Source of the DNA: Martensiomyces pterosporus
Taxonomy: Eukaryota > Kickxellomycota > Kickxellomycetes > Kickxellales > Kickxellaceae
Assembly (NCBI GenBank): GCA_025201845.1
Contig: MU603933.1
Location: forward strand, 1 to 16,633
Direction of reading: 5' to 3'
Length of the DNA stretch: 16,633 nt
Of this stretch, positions 9,125 through 16,633 are shown one piece after another. The notes beneath the pieces are model-generated. The model was not told where the DNA came from. It worked only from the letters and a program-made list of their open reading frames with translations, and made no database searches. Within the stretch, counting starts at the first letter, position 1. Each line of letters starts with the position of its first letter. The translations under genes and the position numbers were made by a program.

Positions 9125-12100
9125 ATGGCTGCTACGCTGAAGAAGGGCTTTGGCAAGCTCGGCCAGGTAAAGTACCTCTTCGCTTTTACAGCATTCAGCA
9201 CGGTGCCACGCCATCTGTTGCGCACCCTGCTTTGCGCCCGACAAAGCATGCTCGCTGCTTGTCTTGCTCATCTATCCTTTTCTTGTTTTGGCGTGTAGCG
9301 CACTGGTGAGCTGCTTGGTCGCGACAGCAACAACAAGACCGACGTCGGGGAAGAGTTCAAGGACCTCCAGGCAGAAACCGACAGCAGGCATGCTGGCACT
9401 GAAAACACACAGGCGGCGCTGCTGCTGTACACGAACCAGCTGCTGAAGAAGAAGGACGCCACGGACAACTCGAGGCAGAAGCTGTATCTGCTTGATAACC
9501 TCGGATCCTCAATGATCCAGCTTGGCTCGAGCCTGCCAAGAGACTCCAACTACGGTACGTTTGCCTCTGCTGCTGGCGTTTTCCATCGCAGCAACAACAA
9601 CAGTGAACTGCAGTGCTCCTTTTGCCCGCACTTTTCCGCTCTGCTCTTTTGCTGTGACGCGGGCGGGTGGAGGCGAGGTTTTCCCGCACTCCCGCTGCAT
9701 TATTTCGCCAAGTGTGTAAGATTTGTGAAACCCCTCCATCTCCTCTCTCACCCAAAGTCTCCATGGAGGAGACATCAAAAGGCAGCCCGAGCACGGCGAC
9801 CGGTGTCTGCGTTTGCTGCTCCCTGACTCATTCAATACGGCAGCTTTTGAGGTGTCCAATTTCCTGCGCACTGTTTTTTTTTTCTGTGCTGCTCTGCATG
9901 TCCGACAGATGCGCACAGATATTCCTCCTTTTTGCCCTCCTGTTGAGCCAATATGTGGACGTAAAAGCAGCCCGTCATCACGGTGTGTGGTGATCCTCTC
10001 TTGTTCGTGCCCACCCTCCACTCCATTGCTGCAGCAGCAACTGAGGCTTCCAATCGCCATCGCCTTTCATTCAGGACCTTGTCCACATCCGGTTTGGCGG
10101 TAAGCTCTGGGAAAAGTAGGCGGAGGACGAGGGGTGGAGTGTCGGTGTATTAGCGGGGGAGGGGAAAAATAGGCAATGCGTCCCCGGTTGTATTGCCAGT
10201 CTCTGCACAGCTGCCGACAAGCAGTGTGCTTCTCCCTCCCGCCAATTTATCCCCGCAGTCCCTTCTCTGCCTTCCTGTCGGTATTGCTGACACAGCTGAG
10301 GCATGCCCGTTTTGCGCTGTGGTAGGCTGCCGTTCCCTACCAGCCTTACCTGCCTTCCACATGCGCATCCCCTTGCCAGAAAAAGCTGAATGTGCTCTGG
10401 TGCCTGACCTCGCTTCTGCTGCCGCCGCTGCTTTGCCATTGTGCATGAATGAATCCTCCCAATGATTATGCGCACATGTTCGAGCAAACAAGCAGCCTGT
10501 TTGCAGCATGTACGCGCATTAACCTGCGCAATGCTGTGCAACAAGGCACGTGCGCATGGGCAAATAGGACCTACAGGCACCACATTTCCCTCAATCTGCC
10601 ATCTCGGCCTCTGTCCTTGCAACTGATGGCAAGCGCACCCAGCACGGGAGATGCGTGCGCTTGCCGTTGCATTTATTCATTGATCACAGACACCCAGTAT
10701 GACGCGCAATTCATTCGGCGTGCATTTGCCAGCTACTTACGGCCTTGTGATTGACGTCCGTTTTCGCCACTTGACGAGCAGGATGATACAGCTCAGTTGA
10801 CTAGCAGCCATCTATACTAACTGTTCATATATGGCCGTTGTGCGTCCTTGCAGCAATTAGGTCGCGCGCTTGAGCGCTTGGGCCAGGTGGAGGAGCGGAT
10901 GAATGACTCGCAGCTGCAGTTCGTAGCGCAGATCAAGGAAGGATGGGCATCCAGCCTGCAGCGGGCAATGGACGATTTCAAGGAGTACCTTTCGCTGAAA
11001 AAGAAGCTCGAAACCCGGCGCAGCGACTACGACTCGAAGAACACCAAGTACCAGAAGGCGCGCAAGGAGAATGTACAGCTCGAGGATGAGCTGCGCTCAG
11101 CACAGACTCGCTATGAGGACACCCACGACGACTTGGCGCGGCGTATGATGAGCATGCAGGATGCCGAGCAGGACTACTTGCTGGCGCTCTATGGCTTTTA
11201 CGAGGCCCAAATGACGCACTACCAGCAGTGCTACGAGCAGCTTGATACTCTGCGCGGCGTCTTTGAAGAGTGCCTGAATGCTCGCCGTCCCCCAGCAGTA
11301 GACCGCAATCCGATAGGAAGCACAATCTCAAGCCGGCGATCAGCAACGTCGCTCAAGCCCAGCGACATGGGAAGCGGGCTACCCCCTGCACGCCGGCCGA
11401 TCCCGTTTGGCCACTCTCCATCGCGATCGCTGTCCCGCTCGGCGTCGTATCGCCCTCCGCCAACCCAACCCAACCATGGTGGCAGCCAGTACAGCGACAA
11501 CAGCGACGAGACACAGGCGCAATACAACTACGCGCACGGAATCGACGCCACTCCCGATTCGGGCGGTCTTGAGGGCAGCCTGGCTGTGCCGCAGAACTCG
11601 GCGCGGCAGATCCCGCAGATCGTGCGTGTGCAGAGCGACATAGGCTCCATCGGGCGGAGAGCTGCGCCAGCGCCCCCGCCAGTGGCTCCGCGCCGCCATG
11701 CGCCAGCGCCGCCAATGCCCATGCGTACCCCGCAGCGTGTTCTGAGAAAGACGCTGTACAAGTTTGCTGCCGACGAGGTTGGCGAGCTTCCATTGGCCGT
11801 GGGCGATATTGTCGAGGTCACCGAGCGTGTTGACGACGGATGGTGGAATGGGGCACTCGTTTATTCGCCGTCCACAGGCAGGTCGGGCGACACGGGCTTG
11901 TTCCCGTCGAACTACACCGAGGAGTGCGAAGAGGCTGATGTGCCTCCAAGGCTGCCCACAAAGGCAGCAGCGCCGGCGTCGCCAGCTGCTCGCCAGCGCA
12001 ATGATCCGTTCCAGTCGGCGTACAACCCGCCCGCAGCTCACCGCGCGCAGACAACCCCCGATGAGCCGCGCGAGCACTTGCAGCACCAGCAGCAGTTCTC

Positions 12101-12224
12101 CCATCAGCGCACCAACAGCCATGCACAACCGGCGGCTGCAAAGCCGTGTGCGTGCGGATGCGACGACTACTCGCCCAATCTGTTCAAAAAGGGCAACTGC
12201 ACGAACTGCTTCCACAACCACTGA
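9125..12224 (+). CDS. Endophilin-like BAR-SH3 protein with C-terminal Cys/His motif, three exons
   Basis: The exons are 9125-9166, 9299-9554 and 10861-12224 (stop TGA 12222-12224), encoding 553 residues. The N-BAR region covers about residues 1-240. KGFGKLGQ at the N-terminus resembles the EKLGQ of endophilins, and after splicing NYGRALERLGQVEERM aligns without gaps to the AYGNALIKCGETQKRI region of endophilin B, as remembered. This alignment fixes the third-exon acceptor at 10860 (CAATTAG) rather than the CAG seven bases earlier. A Ser/Pro/Arg-rich linker follows, then an SH3 domain at about 397-453 (TLYKFAADEVGELPL, DDGWWNGAL, GLFPSNY). The end of the protein, 529-553, is CACGC then NCTNCFHNH, a putative zinc-binding cluster. 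BAR-SH3 proteins sense or bend membranes and bring in dynamin or actin regulators through SH3-proline contacts. Which fungal orthologue this corresponds to is not settled, so no symbol is given. Confidence 0.88.
9555..10860 (+). other. 1.3-kb intron 2 of the BAR-SH3 gene
   Basis: The donor is GTACGT after the first base of a glycine codon, and the acceptor is AATTAG. Length is 1306 nt, about ten times intron 1 of the same gene (9167-9298, 132 nt). Open frames of 90-180 codons occur inside it on both strands but show no recognisable domain. It contains an exon-like 25-nt unit (10075-10099) with good acceptor (TTCATTCAG) and donor (GTAAGC) sequences. Confidence 0.75.
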
Positions 12225-12465
12225 GCCTCCATATGTGTGCTCAGCCGGACCTGCCAACAAAAATAACAGATGTGCCGTCATTGTTTCTCCTATTTCTCCT
12301 TCCATGCCCCTTCCTCTTGCTTCCTCTCTCTCTCTCTATCCATTTGTTCCTTCCCATGCTTTCCACAGCTACAATACATTTTCTGCCACTGCTTCCTTTC
12401 TATGCTGCGCGTATGTAGAAGCTCTCCGAGCAGTGCACAGCGATATCAGGGGATACACAAGGACG
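12225..12465 (+). other. 3' flank of the BAR-SH3 gene
   Basis: AT-rich sequence (AAAAATAACA near 12258-12267), a likely poly(A) region, is followed by a T/C-rich stretch. No gene was recognised before the transporter relic. Confidence 0.45.
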
Positions 12466-12713
12466 AGCCATGGAGCGCCGATTGCTTTCTCCGTTGCGTG
12501 ATGGCGAAAGACGAGAAAGGATGGTCTCTGCTCACCCGATCGGTTATTCACCGCGAGTGGTGGAAGAAGTGCAACTTCATGCTGACGGCGGCGTTGGATA
12601 GCGGGTTGGCCGTTTCTGAAGTCATCGGGTACTTTGCGCTGCAGAACATCAAGGTCAGCTTGTGGGGAACGAGGGACCACTGCCCGCTGAGCAAGCTGCC
12701 CTTTCAATAATCC
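12466..12713 (+). pseudogene. C-terminal remnant of an OPT-family oligopeptide transporter
   Basis: The frame ending in TAA at 12711-12713 contains HREWWKKCNFMLTAALDSG, then LAVSEVIGYFALQ, then LWGTRDHCPLSKLP. OPT transporters end with WWxKYNYVLSAALDSGxA, a membrane helix, and WWGT-xx-HCPLA, so the resemblance covers the whole C-terminal segment in the right order. Just upstream, GAPIAFSVA in another frame (ending in TGA near 12499-12501) resembles the preceding TPINFTSW block, which implies a frameshift or a hidden small intron. The rest of the transporter, normally 700 or more residues with many membrane helices, is absent: the BAR-SH3 stop lies only about 240 bp upstream. It is therefore read as a decayed fragment rather than a working gene. 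The 5' boundary is approximate. Confidence 0.7.
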
Positions 12714-13187
12714 ACGGGCTTGAGTGTTTCGCGAAAGCTTGGTTGCTGCTTTGGTCATGCACCTCAACCATCCTGGCAAAATGGTGCTGTTCTCTGCGAC
12801 AGTGCGCGCTGGGCGGGGAGGAGGGCGTGCTCCTACGCGAGTCACGTCTAATGCTCATGCAGATGTGCAGGGGATATCTCTGCTTCTCAATGCCTACCCA
12901 GATTAACAAATGCATCTGGAGAGCAAAAAATAAGGGTAGCATCTATCATGCGCACAGATGCCTACAGACGACTTTTATTGTCTTCTGCCTTTCGGCTGCT
13001 GGATAGCCAAAAATAGACCCAGTGTCAGAGCCGACAAGACCAAATATCTCCCAGGAATGAGGGCACCACACCAGTCAAGGCGAGCATGAGTTGGTTGTCT
13101 ACTCCGTGTAAACCAGATGTCCACAGAGTGCTACATATGCGACCAAAAATAGTGTTGTACCATGGCGCGTAATTTGCACACATCGAA
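12714..13187. other. spacer between the OPT remnant and the FunK1 gene
   Basis: About 470 bp without a supportable gene. On the minus strand, short hydrophobic stretches occur in three successive frames between about 13170 and 12970, the last one ending at a TAA inside an AATAAA-like sequence near 12972-12977. This may be chance or the trace of another decayed membrane-protein gene. Confidence 0.45.
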
Positions 13188-13311
13188 ATGTCGCCAAAGA
13201 ACACGGAGCGGGAGAATGCTTGTGCTGATGATGTAAGCCCTGCCTTCTCTCTTCGCAGTGCTGTCTTTGGAGTTTACCCATCTGTCTATTGTTTCTACAC
13301 TTTGCCCCGCC

Positions 13312-13320
13312 TTTTAAATA
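13312..13320 (+). promoter_or_regulatory. TATA-like element upstream of the FunK1 gene
   Basis: TTTTAAATA lies about 110 bp before the ATG at 13430, in an otherwise GC-balanced region. It would suit transcription starting downstream of it and favours the 13430 start. It falls inside the intron if the alternative upstream exon at 13188 is used. Confidence 0.3.
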
Positions 13321-13429
13321 GGCAGCCGCCCCACGCAGCCATTCGCAAAGTCTGCCTTTCTCTCCCACACTCCCAATTGTACACCACAAAATAGTTCTTA
13401 CTCCACAGCCTAGCTGCCTCGCTGCTACT

Positions 13430-14437
13430 ATGAAGCCGCGCTCTTCTACGCTCTGCAGCACCATGGTTACCGACAAGAGCCATCCTGGATCCGCCAAACT
13501 CAGCAAGTGCTCAGGCGATAGCATTCCCGGCAACCGGGCACCCTTGGTGTTCAACGAGAACGTCGACAACCTCCTAGCACTGCTCCAGCCCCTGGACGAC
13601 CGGGAGAGCAGCCTGGCGGACAACCTGGCAGGCATAATCTCGCAGGTCCTCGAGTGCATGCTCACTCATTCCCGTCCCGCAAACTCATCTACAGTGGCCA
13701 GGCTCGACAGCAGGACCATGGCTATGCTTGACCAGCTGCGGGTGCTCAACATCGGCCAAAATCCAAGGCGCTCAGCCGACCTATCCCGTAGAGTCGACTG
13801 CGAGTACATCAGATCCCTATTCGAGATCTTCCGCCCGTGGATGCTACGCAATGCTCAGATGCCGCAAAGCCCCGCCAGGGCATCCTTCCTCGCTTCTCCC
13901 ACGAGCATCCCGACCAGGTACACATGCAACGAGGCGTGCTTCTTTGTTTCGGCATTCGGCCTCTTCGTCAACCACATTGTCTCCTTCATGCTGCCGAGAC
14001 ACAGGCCATACCGCACGGACTATTTTTCCCGCGTCATCGACTCCCAGTACATGCTAGGCTCCAACGAGGAAATCCCGATTGGAGCATTGATGCATGTGTC
14101 GCCCAGAGTGGATGCCGTTGTGGATTATGCTGTGGCTGTAAAGTCGGGAGGTGCCTTGATGGCTGCCTCGAAAAGGGGGACGCCTGTGCTGGCTGTCTAC
14201 AAGAAGCTGAATGCCTGGGCCCGCATGCTGTGTAGGTCGCAGTGTGGCAGGACCCACTGCTGGGGGTTGGCGGTGGCTGAGTCCTCGGTGAGAGGGTGTT
14301 TGATGTATCCCGAGGCAATTGCTTCCACGCAGAAGATGGATGTGCTGACGACCTGTGGGCGTGGGGAGCTCATAAAGTTCTTCGTCTACTGGTCGCTCTG
14401 CAATGACGCGCAGCGGGGGTTTGGCAGCATGGTGTAA
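13430..14437 (+). CDS. FunK1-type protein: N-terminal accessory domain, kinase domain missing
   Basis: This frame encodes 335 residues. The segment HCWGLAVAESSVRGCLMYP, followed by KFFVYWSLCNDAQRGFG, resembles the region just before the kinase domain in fungal-type protein kinases (FunK1), where family members read roughly WGLTVCxSxVRAC, then VxWSLCxxxxLGYDPTM. Here the frame stops at exactly that point (GSMV-TAA, 14435-14437), so the ATP-binding and catalytic lobes are absent. The product is either a truncated remnant or a stand-alone accessory domain. An upstream exon is possible: ATG 13188 to 13232 (MSPKNTERENACADD), donor GTAAGC, acceptor CTCCACAG ending 13408, which joins in frame and adds 22 residues before Met13430. 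FunK1 function is poorly known. The family assignment rests on remembered resemblance. Confidence 0.65.
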   Translation: MKPRSSTLCSTMVTDKSHPGSAKLSKCSGDSIPGNRAPLVFNENVDNLLALLQPLDDRESSLADNLAGIISQVLECMLTHSRPANSSTVARLDSRTMAMLDQLRVLNIGQNPRRSADLSRRVDCEYIRSLFEIFRPWMLRNAQMPQSPARASFLASPTSIPTRYTCNEACFFVSAFGLFVNHIVSFMLPRHRPYRTDYFSRVIDSQYMLGSNEEIPIGALMHVSPRVDAVVDYAVAVKSGGALMAASKRGTPVLAVYKKLNAWARMLCRSQCGRTHCWGLAVAESSVRGCLMYPEAIASTQKMDVLTTCGRGELIKFFVYWSLCNDAQRGFGSMV

Positions 14438-14639
14438 TTGCTCATATTCGTCATCGGCATTGCTGTTGGCATTGTTAGCTGCATGTCAAATACTAGCCTA
14501 GCATGCACCATGGATGTGTCCCGAAGCGATATACTTGCCATATTTGGCGGAATGGAGGACATGGGCGCGTTTATAGGAAAGAGTTTGTGACGGGACAAAA
14601 GAAATGGCGGAAAGACGCAGAGGGGTTGTTTTCAAATCC
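14438..14639. other. convergent spacer between the FunK1 and WBP1 genes
   Basis: A 202-bp spacer between two convergent stops. The frame of the FunK1 gene stays open for 50 further codons after its TAA, up to a TGA at 14588-14590. That stretch begins with the hydrophobic string LLIFVIGIAVGIVSC. No separate gene is called. Confidence 0.5.
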
Positions 14640-15986
14640 TTAGCTGGATTTCGGTTTAGCGGCCTGCTTAGCCTTCGGCTCCTCGTTCCACAGCCACGCC
14701 GCGCACAGTGCCAGGAACCCAACGACCATGGCCAGCGACCCCGCATAGTACGGGTACGCAGCTGTGAGGAACCTCGGATACTCGTCGTGGCGCAGGGGCC
14801 AGATGCCCACAGTATCCAGCACGTCGACATTCGAGTACCCGGTGCGCTTATAGTTGACACGGAACGTAAACGTGCCATACCGGTCAGGCAATTTGATGTC
14901 ACCACGATAAGTGGCCGTTTTGGCATCTGCCGACTCTGTCTGGTTCAGCGTGGTGCGGATGTACGGATCAAGCATGATGGCCTCGAACTGCACATCCCTG
15001 GCGTTGTAGGGGTGCCACTTATCATCGTGGTAGACGGACAGGTCCACCTCGTAGACAATCTCGTTGCTCACGCGGTAGTGCTCGGGCTGCTCACCGGTAG
15101 ACGCGAGGTAGTGGCGGTGCGCGGTTTCGCGGAGCACCGATTTCTCCTGCAGGGCCCACTGCGAGATCTCCTGGACAAACTGCTTGTTGCCGCTATCCTT
15201 CGCGCTGATTAATTCATCGGAGAACAAGTCGGCGCTGCCCGAGAACGCTACGCGTGAGTTGCCGCGAGTCTGGAAGGCACTGACCAGACCCAGCGACTTT
15301 CCAGTCAACGGGTTATCTGCACCACCAGCACCCGCATTTTCGCCCTTGGGCTTGCCAGAGTACGTGGTGCGCGATCCCGTTAGCACAGGAACCAAGAGCG
15401 GGTTTCTGGAGCTGTACGTATGCGCAACGCCCCTGAAATACACCGCCTGTGCCTTCTTGCCGGCGACCTTTGGCGACAGAATAGCCGGCACCTGAGCGAA
15501 CTGCCGAGCGGCAACAGCCGTGTGGTCGCTTGCATTCTCCTCCTTCAGGTGTTCGATGTGATCAATAGCGCTAGTGCCGCGTTTCTCAAACTCCACGCCA
15601 AACTGCGCACCGAGCTTTCGATGGAAGTCGCTCAGATCGCTGGATGCCGCCACAATGAGGTTGCCGCCAGCGTCGACAAAGCGGATAAAGTCCTTTACAG
15701 CCAGACCAGATCCAAGCTTCTTTGAGGTCGGCGACATGATGATTGCATGGTCGTAGAGGCGGTCTCCATCCAGAATGAGGGATACTGAGGCGTTGGTCGC
15801 TGCTCTTACCGATACGTCGAAGCCGCGGTCAGCCAGGGAGCCGAGGAACAGCGAGTACTTCTTTGCGGAGTCGACTTTGGGCACGAACACCAGCACGCGG
15901 TCACCGGTGACCGATTTGGCCTCGGCGCTGCCCAGCCAGGAGCCACCGAGGGCGAGGCACGTTGCAAGCGTAGCCAAGAGCCGCAT
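14640..15986 (-). CDS. wbp1: Oligosaccharyltransferase 48-kDa subunit (Wbp1/OST48/DDOST)
   Basis: This single-exon gene encodes 448 residues, close to the size of yeast Wbp1 (430) and human OST48 (456). It is an essential subunit of the ER oligosaccharyltransferase, which transfers the lipid-linked glycan to Asn in nascent proteins. A signal peptide (residues 1-23, ending in SAEA) precedes the GATase-like luminal domain (DRVLVFVP, SLFLGSLADRGF, YDHAIIMSP, FVDAGGNLIVAAS). The C-terminal part has the family block VYEVDLSVYHDDKWHPY and the segment around FTFRVNYKRTGYSN. One membrane helix lies at about 414-433, followed by a short cytosolic tail ending KPKSS, a KxKxx dilysine ER-retrieval signal as in yeast Wbp1. 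The frame is open 106 codons further upstream, but that part runs through a tandem repeat and lacks a signal sequence, so the ATG at 15986 is taken as the start. Confidence 0.94.
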   Translation of the reverse strand: MRLLATLATCLALGGSWLGSAEAKSVTGDRVLVFVPKVDSAKKYSLFLGSLADRGFDVSVRAATNASVSLILDGDRLYDHAIIMSPTSKKLGSGLAVKDFIRFVDAGGNLIVAASSDLSDFHRKLGAQFGVEFEKRGTSAIDHIEHLKEENASDHTAVAARQFAQVPAILSPKVAGKKAQAVYFRGVAHTYSSRNPLLVPVLTGSRTTYSGKPKGENAGAGGADNPLTGKSLGLVSAFQTRGNSRVAFSGSADLFSDELISAKDSGNKQFVQEISQWALQEKSVLRETAHRHYLASTGEQPEHYRVSNEIVYEVDLSVYHDDKWHPYNARDVQFEAIMLDPYIRTTLNQTESADAKTATYRGDIKLPDRYGTFTFRVNYKRTGYSNVDVLDTVGIWPLRHDEYPRFLTAAYPYYAGSLAMVVGFLALCAAWLWNEEPKAKQAAKPKSS

Positions 15987-16248
15987 TCTTCTGCTATTCT
16001 TAGTTCCGCTCACGGGGTGAATATTGGGTAGTGGAAAGGGAGGTATGCCCGCTGCGTGGCGATAGGAGATTGGGACTAGGAATGCGACGTAGTAATGAAC
16101 CAAACCCGGCTGCCAGGAATACACAAGCTGAATTGAGATGCGCAACAGCCACGAAAGCGGCATGGCTCCGCTGTGTAGCTGCACCTGGTTCCTGGTGCTT
16201 GGGCCATGGAGGACATCAACTAGACGAGTGCCACGTCGCGAGGCGAAA

Positions 16249-16312
16249 TGGGGCAAAGGGACAAAGGGACAAAGGGACAAAGGGACAAGGGGACAAGGGG
16301 ACAAGGGGACGT
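16249..16312 (+). repeat. 8-bp G-rich tandem repeat, (A/G)GGGACAA
   Basis: After one degenerate unit (TGGGGCAA, 16249-16256) there are four AGGGACAA units (16257-16288), two GGGGACAA units (16289-16304) and a final imperfect GGGGACGT (16305-16312). Eight runs of three or four G, spaced by four or five bases except for the first, lie on the plus strand, which fits potential G-quadruplex formation. The unit length of eight is not a multiple of three, so the open minus-strand frame through it is probably not coding. Confidence 0.9.
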
Positions 16313-16370
16313 GTCACATGCTGCACATAGCCGCCTCCCCTCACCCGAGTCCCCGCACACACGCAAGACT

Positions 16371-16390
16371 GGCAGGCAGGCAGGCAGGCA
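16371..16390 (+). repeat. (GGCA)5 tetranucleotide repeat
   Basis: Five perfect GGCA units lie between the 8-bp repeat and the right-edge gene. This is a simple microsatellite without visible function. Confidence 0.85.
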
Positions 16391-16431
16391 GCCAGCAGCA
16401 GGGAGCTGGTGGCCATGCTCTGCGTGTTGCT

Positions 16432-16494
16432 GTAAGCCTTTGTTTTGCCTCCACCTTTCCTCTGATATTTACATTTCTCAACTTCTGACAACAG
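16432..16494 (+). other. possible 63-nt 5'-UTR intron
   Basis: A donor GTAAGC at 16432 and an acceptor TGACAACAG ending at 16494 frame a T/C-rich 63-nt stretch with a CTGAC branch-like motif near the 3' end. It lies about 100 bp before the presumed ATG at 16592, so it would be in the 5' UTR of the right-edge gene. Confidence 0.4.
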
Positions 16495-16591
16495 GCGTCA
16501 TTTGAATTTTGAGAGAGGGGGCTAGACAACCAACGAAGCAAGCGAATCGCTACTACCAGGCACTCCAAAAAGCAATCTCAAGGAAAGAATA

Positions 16592-16633
16592 ATGCTAGGC
16601 GGTCACTCGCTGTCCAAGGCCCTTCTTGGAACA
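16592..16633 (+). CDS. probable first codons of a plus-strand gene (3' partial)
   Basis: An ATG at 16592 in A-rich context (AAAGAATA before it) opens a frame that runs to the window edge: MLGGHSLSKALLGT. The basic and hydrophobic start could suit a targeting peptide, but 14 codons are too few to identify a family. The possible 5'-UTR intron just upstream and the divergent position to WBP1 support a real gene start here. Confidence 0.35.
   Translation, partial: MLGGHSLSKALLGT

Larger units (their letters stand above)
15987..16591. other. divergent upstream region of WBP1 and the right-edge gene
   Basis: About 600 bp between the WBP1 start on the minus strand and a probable plus-strand start at 16592. 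It contains two simple repeats (16249-16312 and 16371-16390) and a possible 5'-UTR intron (16432-16494). No protein-coding gene was recognised within it. Confidence 0.55.

Noticed and set aside
12970..13170. Hydrophobic stretches in three successive minus-strand frames (for example ALTLGLFLAIQQPKGRRQ)
   Set aside because: They would need two frameshifts to join, no splice sites allow it, and no family was recognised; chance or a very old relic.
15987..16304. N-terminal extension of WBP1 to 16304
   Set aside because: It translates the tandem repeat, lacks family resemblance and would bury the signal peptide that starts at the ATG at 15986.

Overview
This is a eukaryotic window. Genes are split by GT-AG introns with short exons, and the proteins are fungal in type: a Clr4/SUV39 methyltransferase, a Cla4-type PAK kinase with PH, CRIB and kinase domains, a Sit4/Ppe1 phosphatase, a Wbp1 oligosaccharyltransferase subunit, and the accessory domain of a FunK1 fungal-type kinase. 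The form of the FunK1 domain and the zygomycete-like gene structure suggest an early-diverging fungus, perhaps Kickxellales; this is an inference from remembered family resemblance, not a search. No bacterial, phage, transposon or CRISPR content was seen, and no tRNA or rRNA gene was recognised.

Layout, left to right. (1) 1-372: 3' end of an H3K9-methyltransferase-like SET gene, plus strand. (2) 643-1356: a small four-exon minus-strand gene for the histone-fold protein CENP-S/Mhf1. It is convergent with (1), contains 27- and 45-nt exons and probably a GC-AG intron, and is hidden from simple ORF calling. (3) 2348-5516: Cla4-like PAK kinase, three exons, plus strand. (4) 6911-7855: intronless PP6-type (Sit4/Ppe1) phosphatase. 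(5) 9125-12224: endophilin-like BAR-SH3 protein with a cysteine/histidine-rich C-terminus and a 1.3-kb intron. (6) About 12466-12713: decayed C-terminal remnant of an OPT oligopeptide transporter. (7) 13430-14437: FunK1-associated N-terminal domain that stops where the kinase domain should begin. (8) 14640-15986: WBP1/OST48 on the minus strand, convergent with (7). (9) 15987-16633: upstream region with an 8-bp G-rich tandem repeat, a GGCA repeat, a possible 5'-UTR intron and the likely first codons of a plus-strand gene.

The genes do not form an operon or one pathway. Some functions are related: Clr4-like and CENP-S proteins both act at chromatin or centromeres, while the PAK kinase, PP6 phosphatase and BAR-SH3 protein belong to polarity, cell-cycle and membrane-remodelling functions. 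The interval 12225-14640 looks accessory and degenerating, with an OPT relic next to a kinase-less FunK1 domain. No previously undescribed multi-gene system is evident. The best leads are the hidden CENP-S gene, the BAR-SH3 protein with a putative metal-binding tail, the kinase-less FunK1 gene and the G-rich repeat upstream of WBP1.
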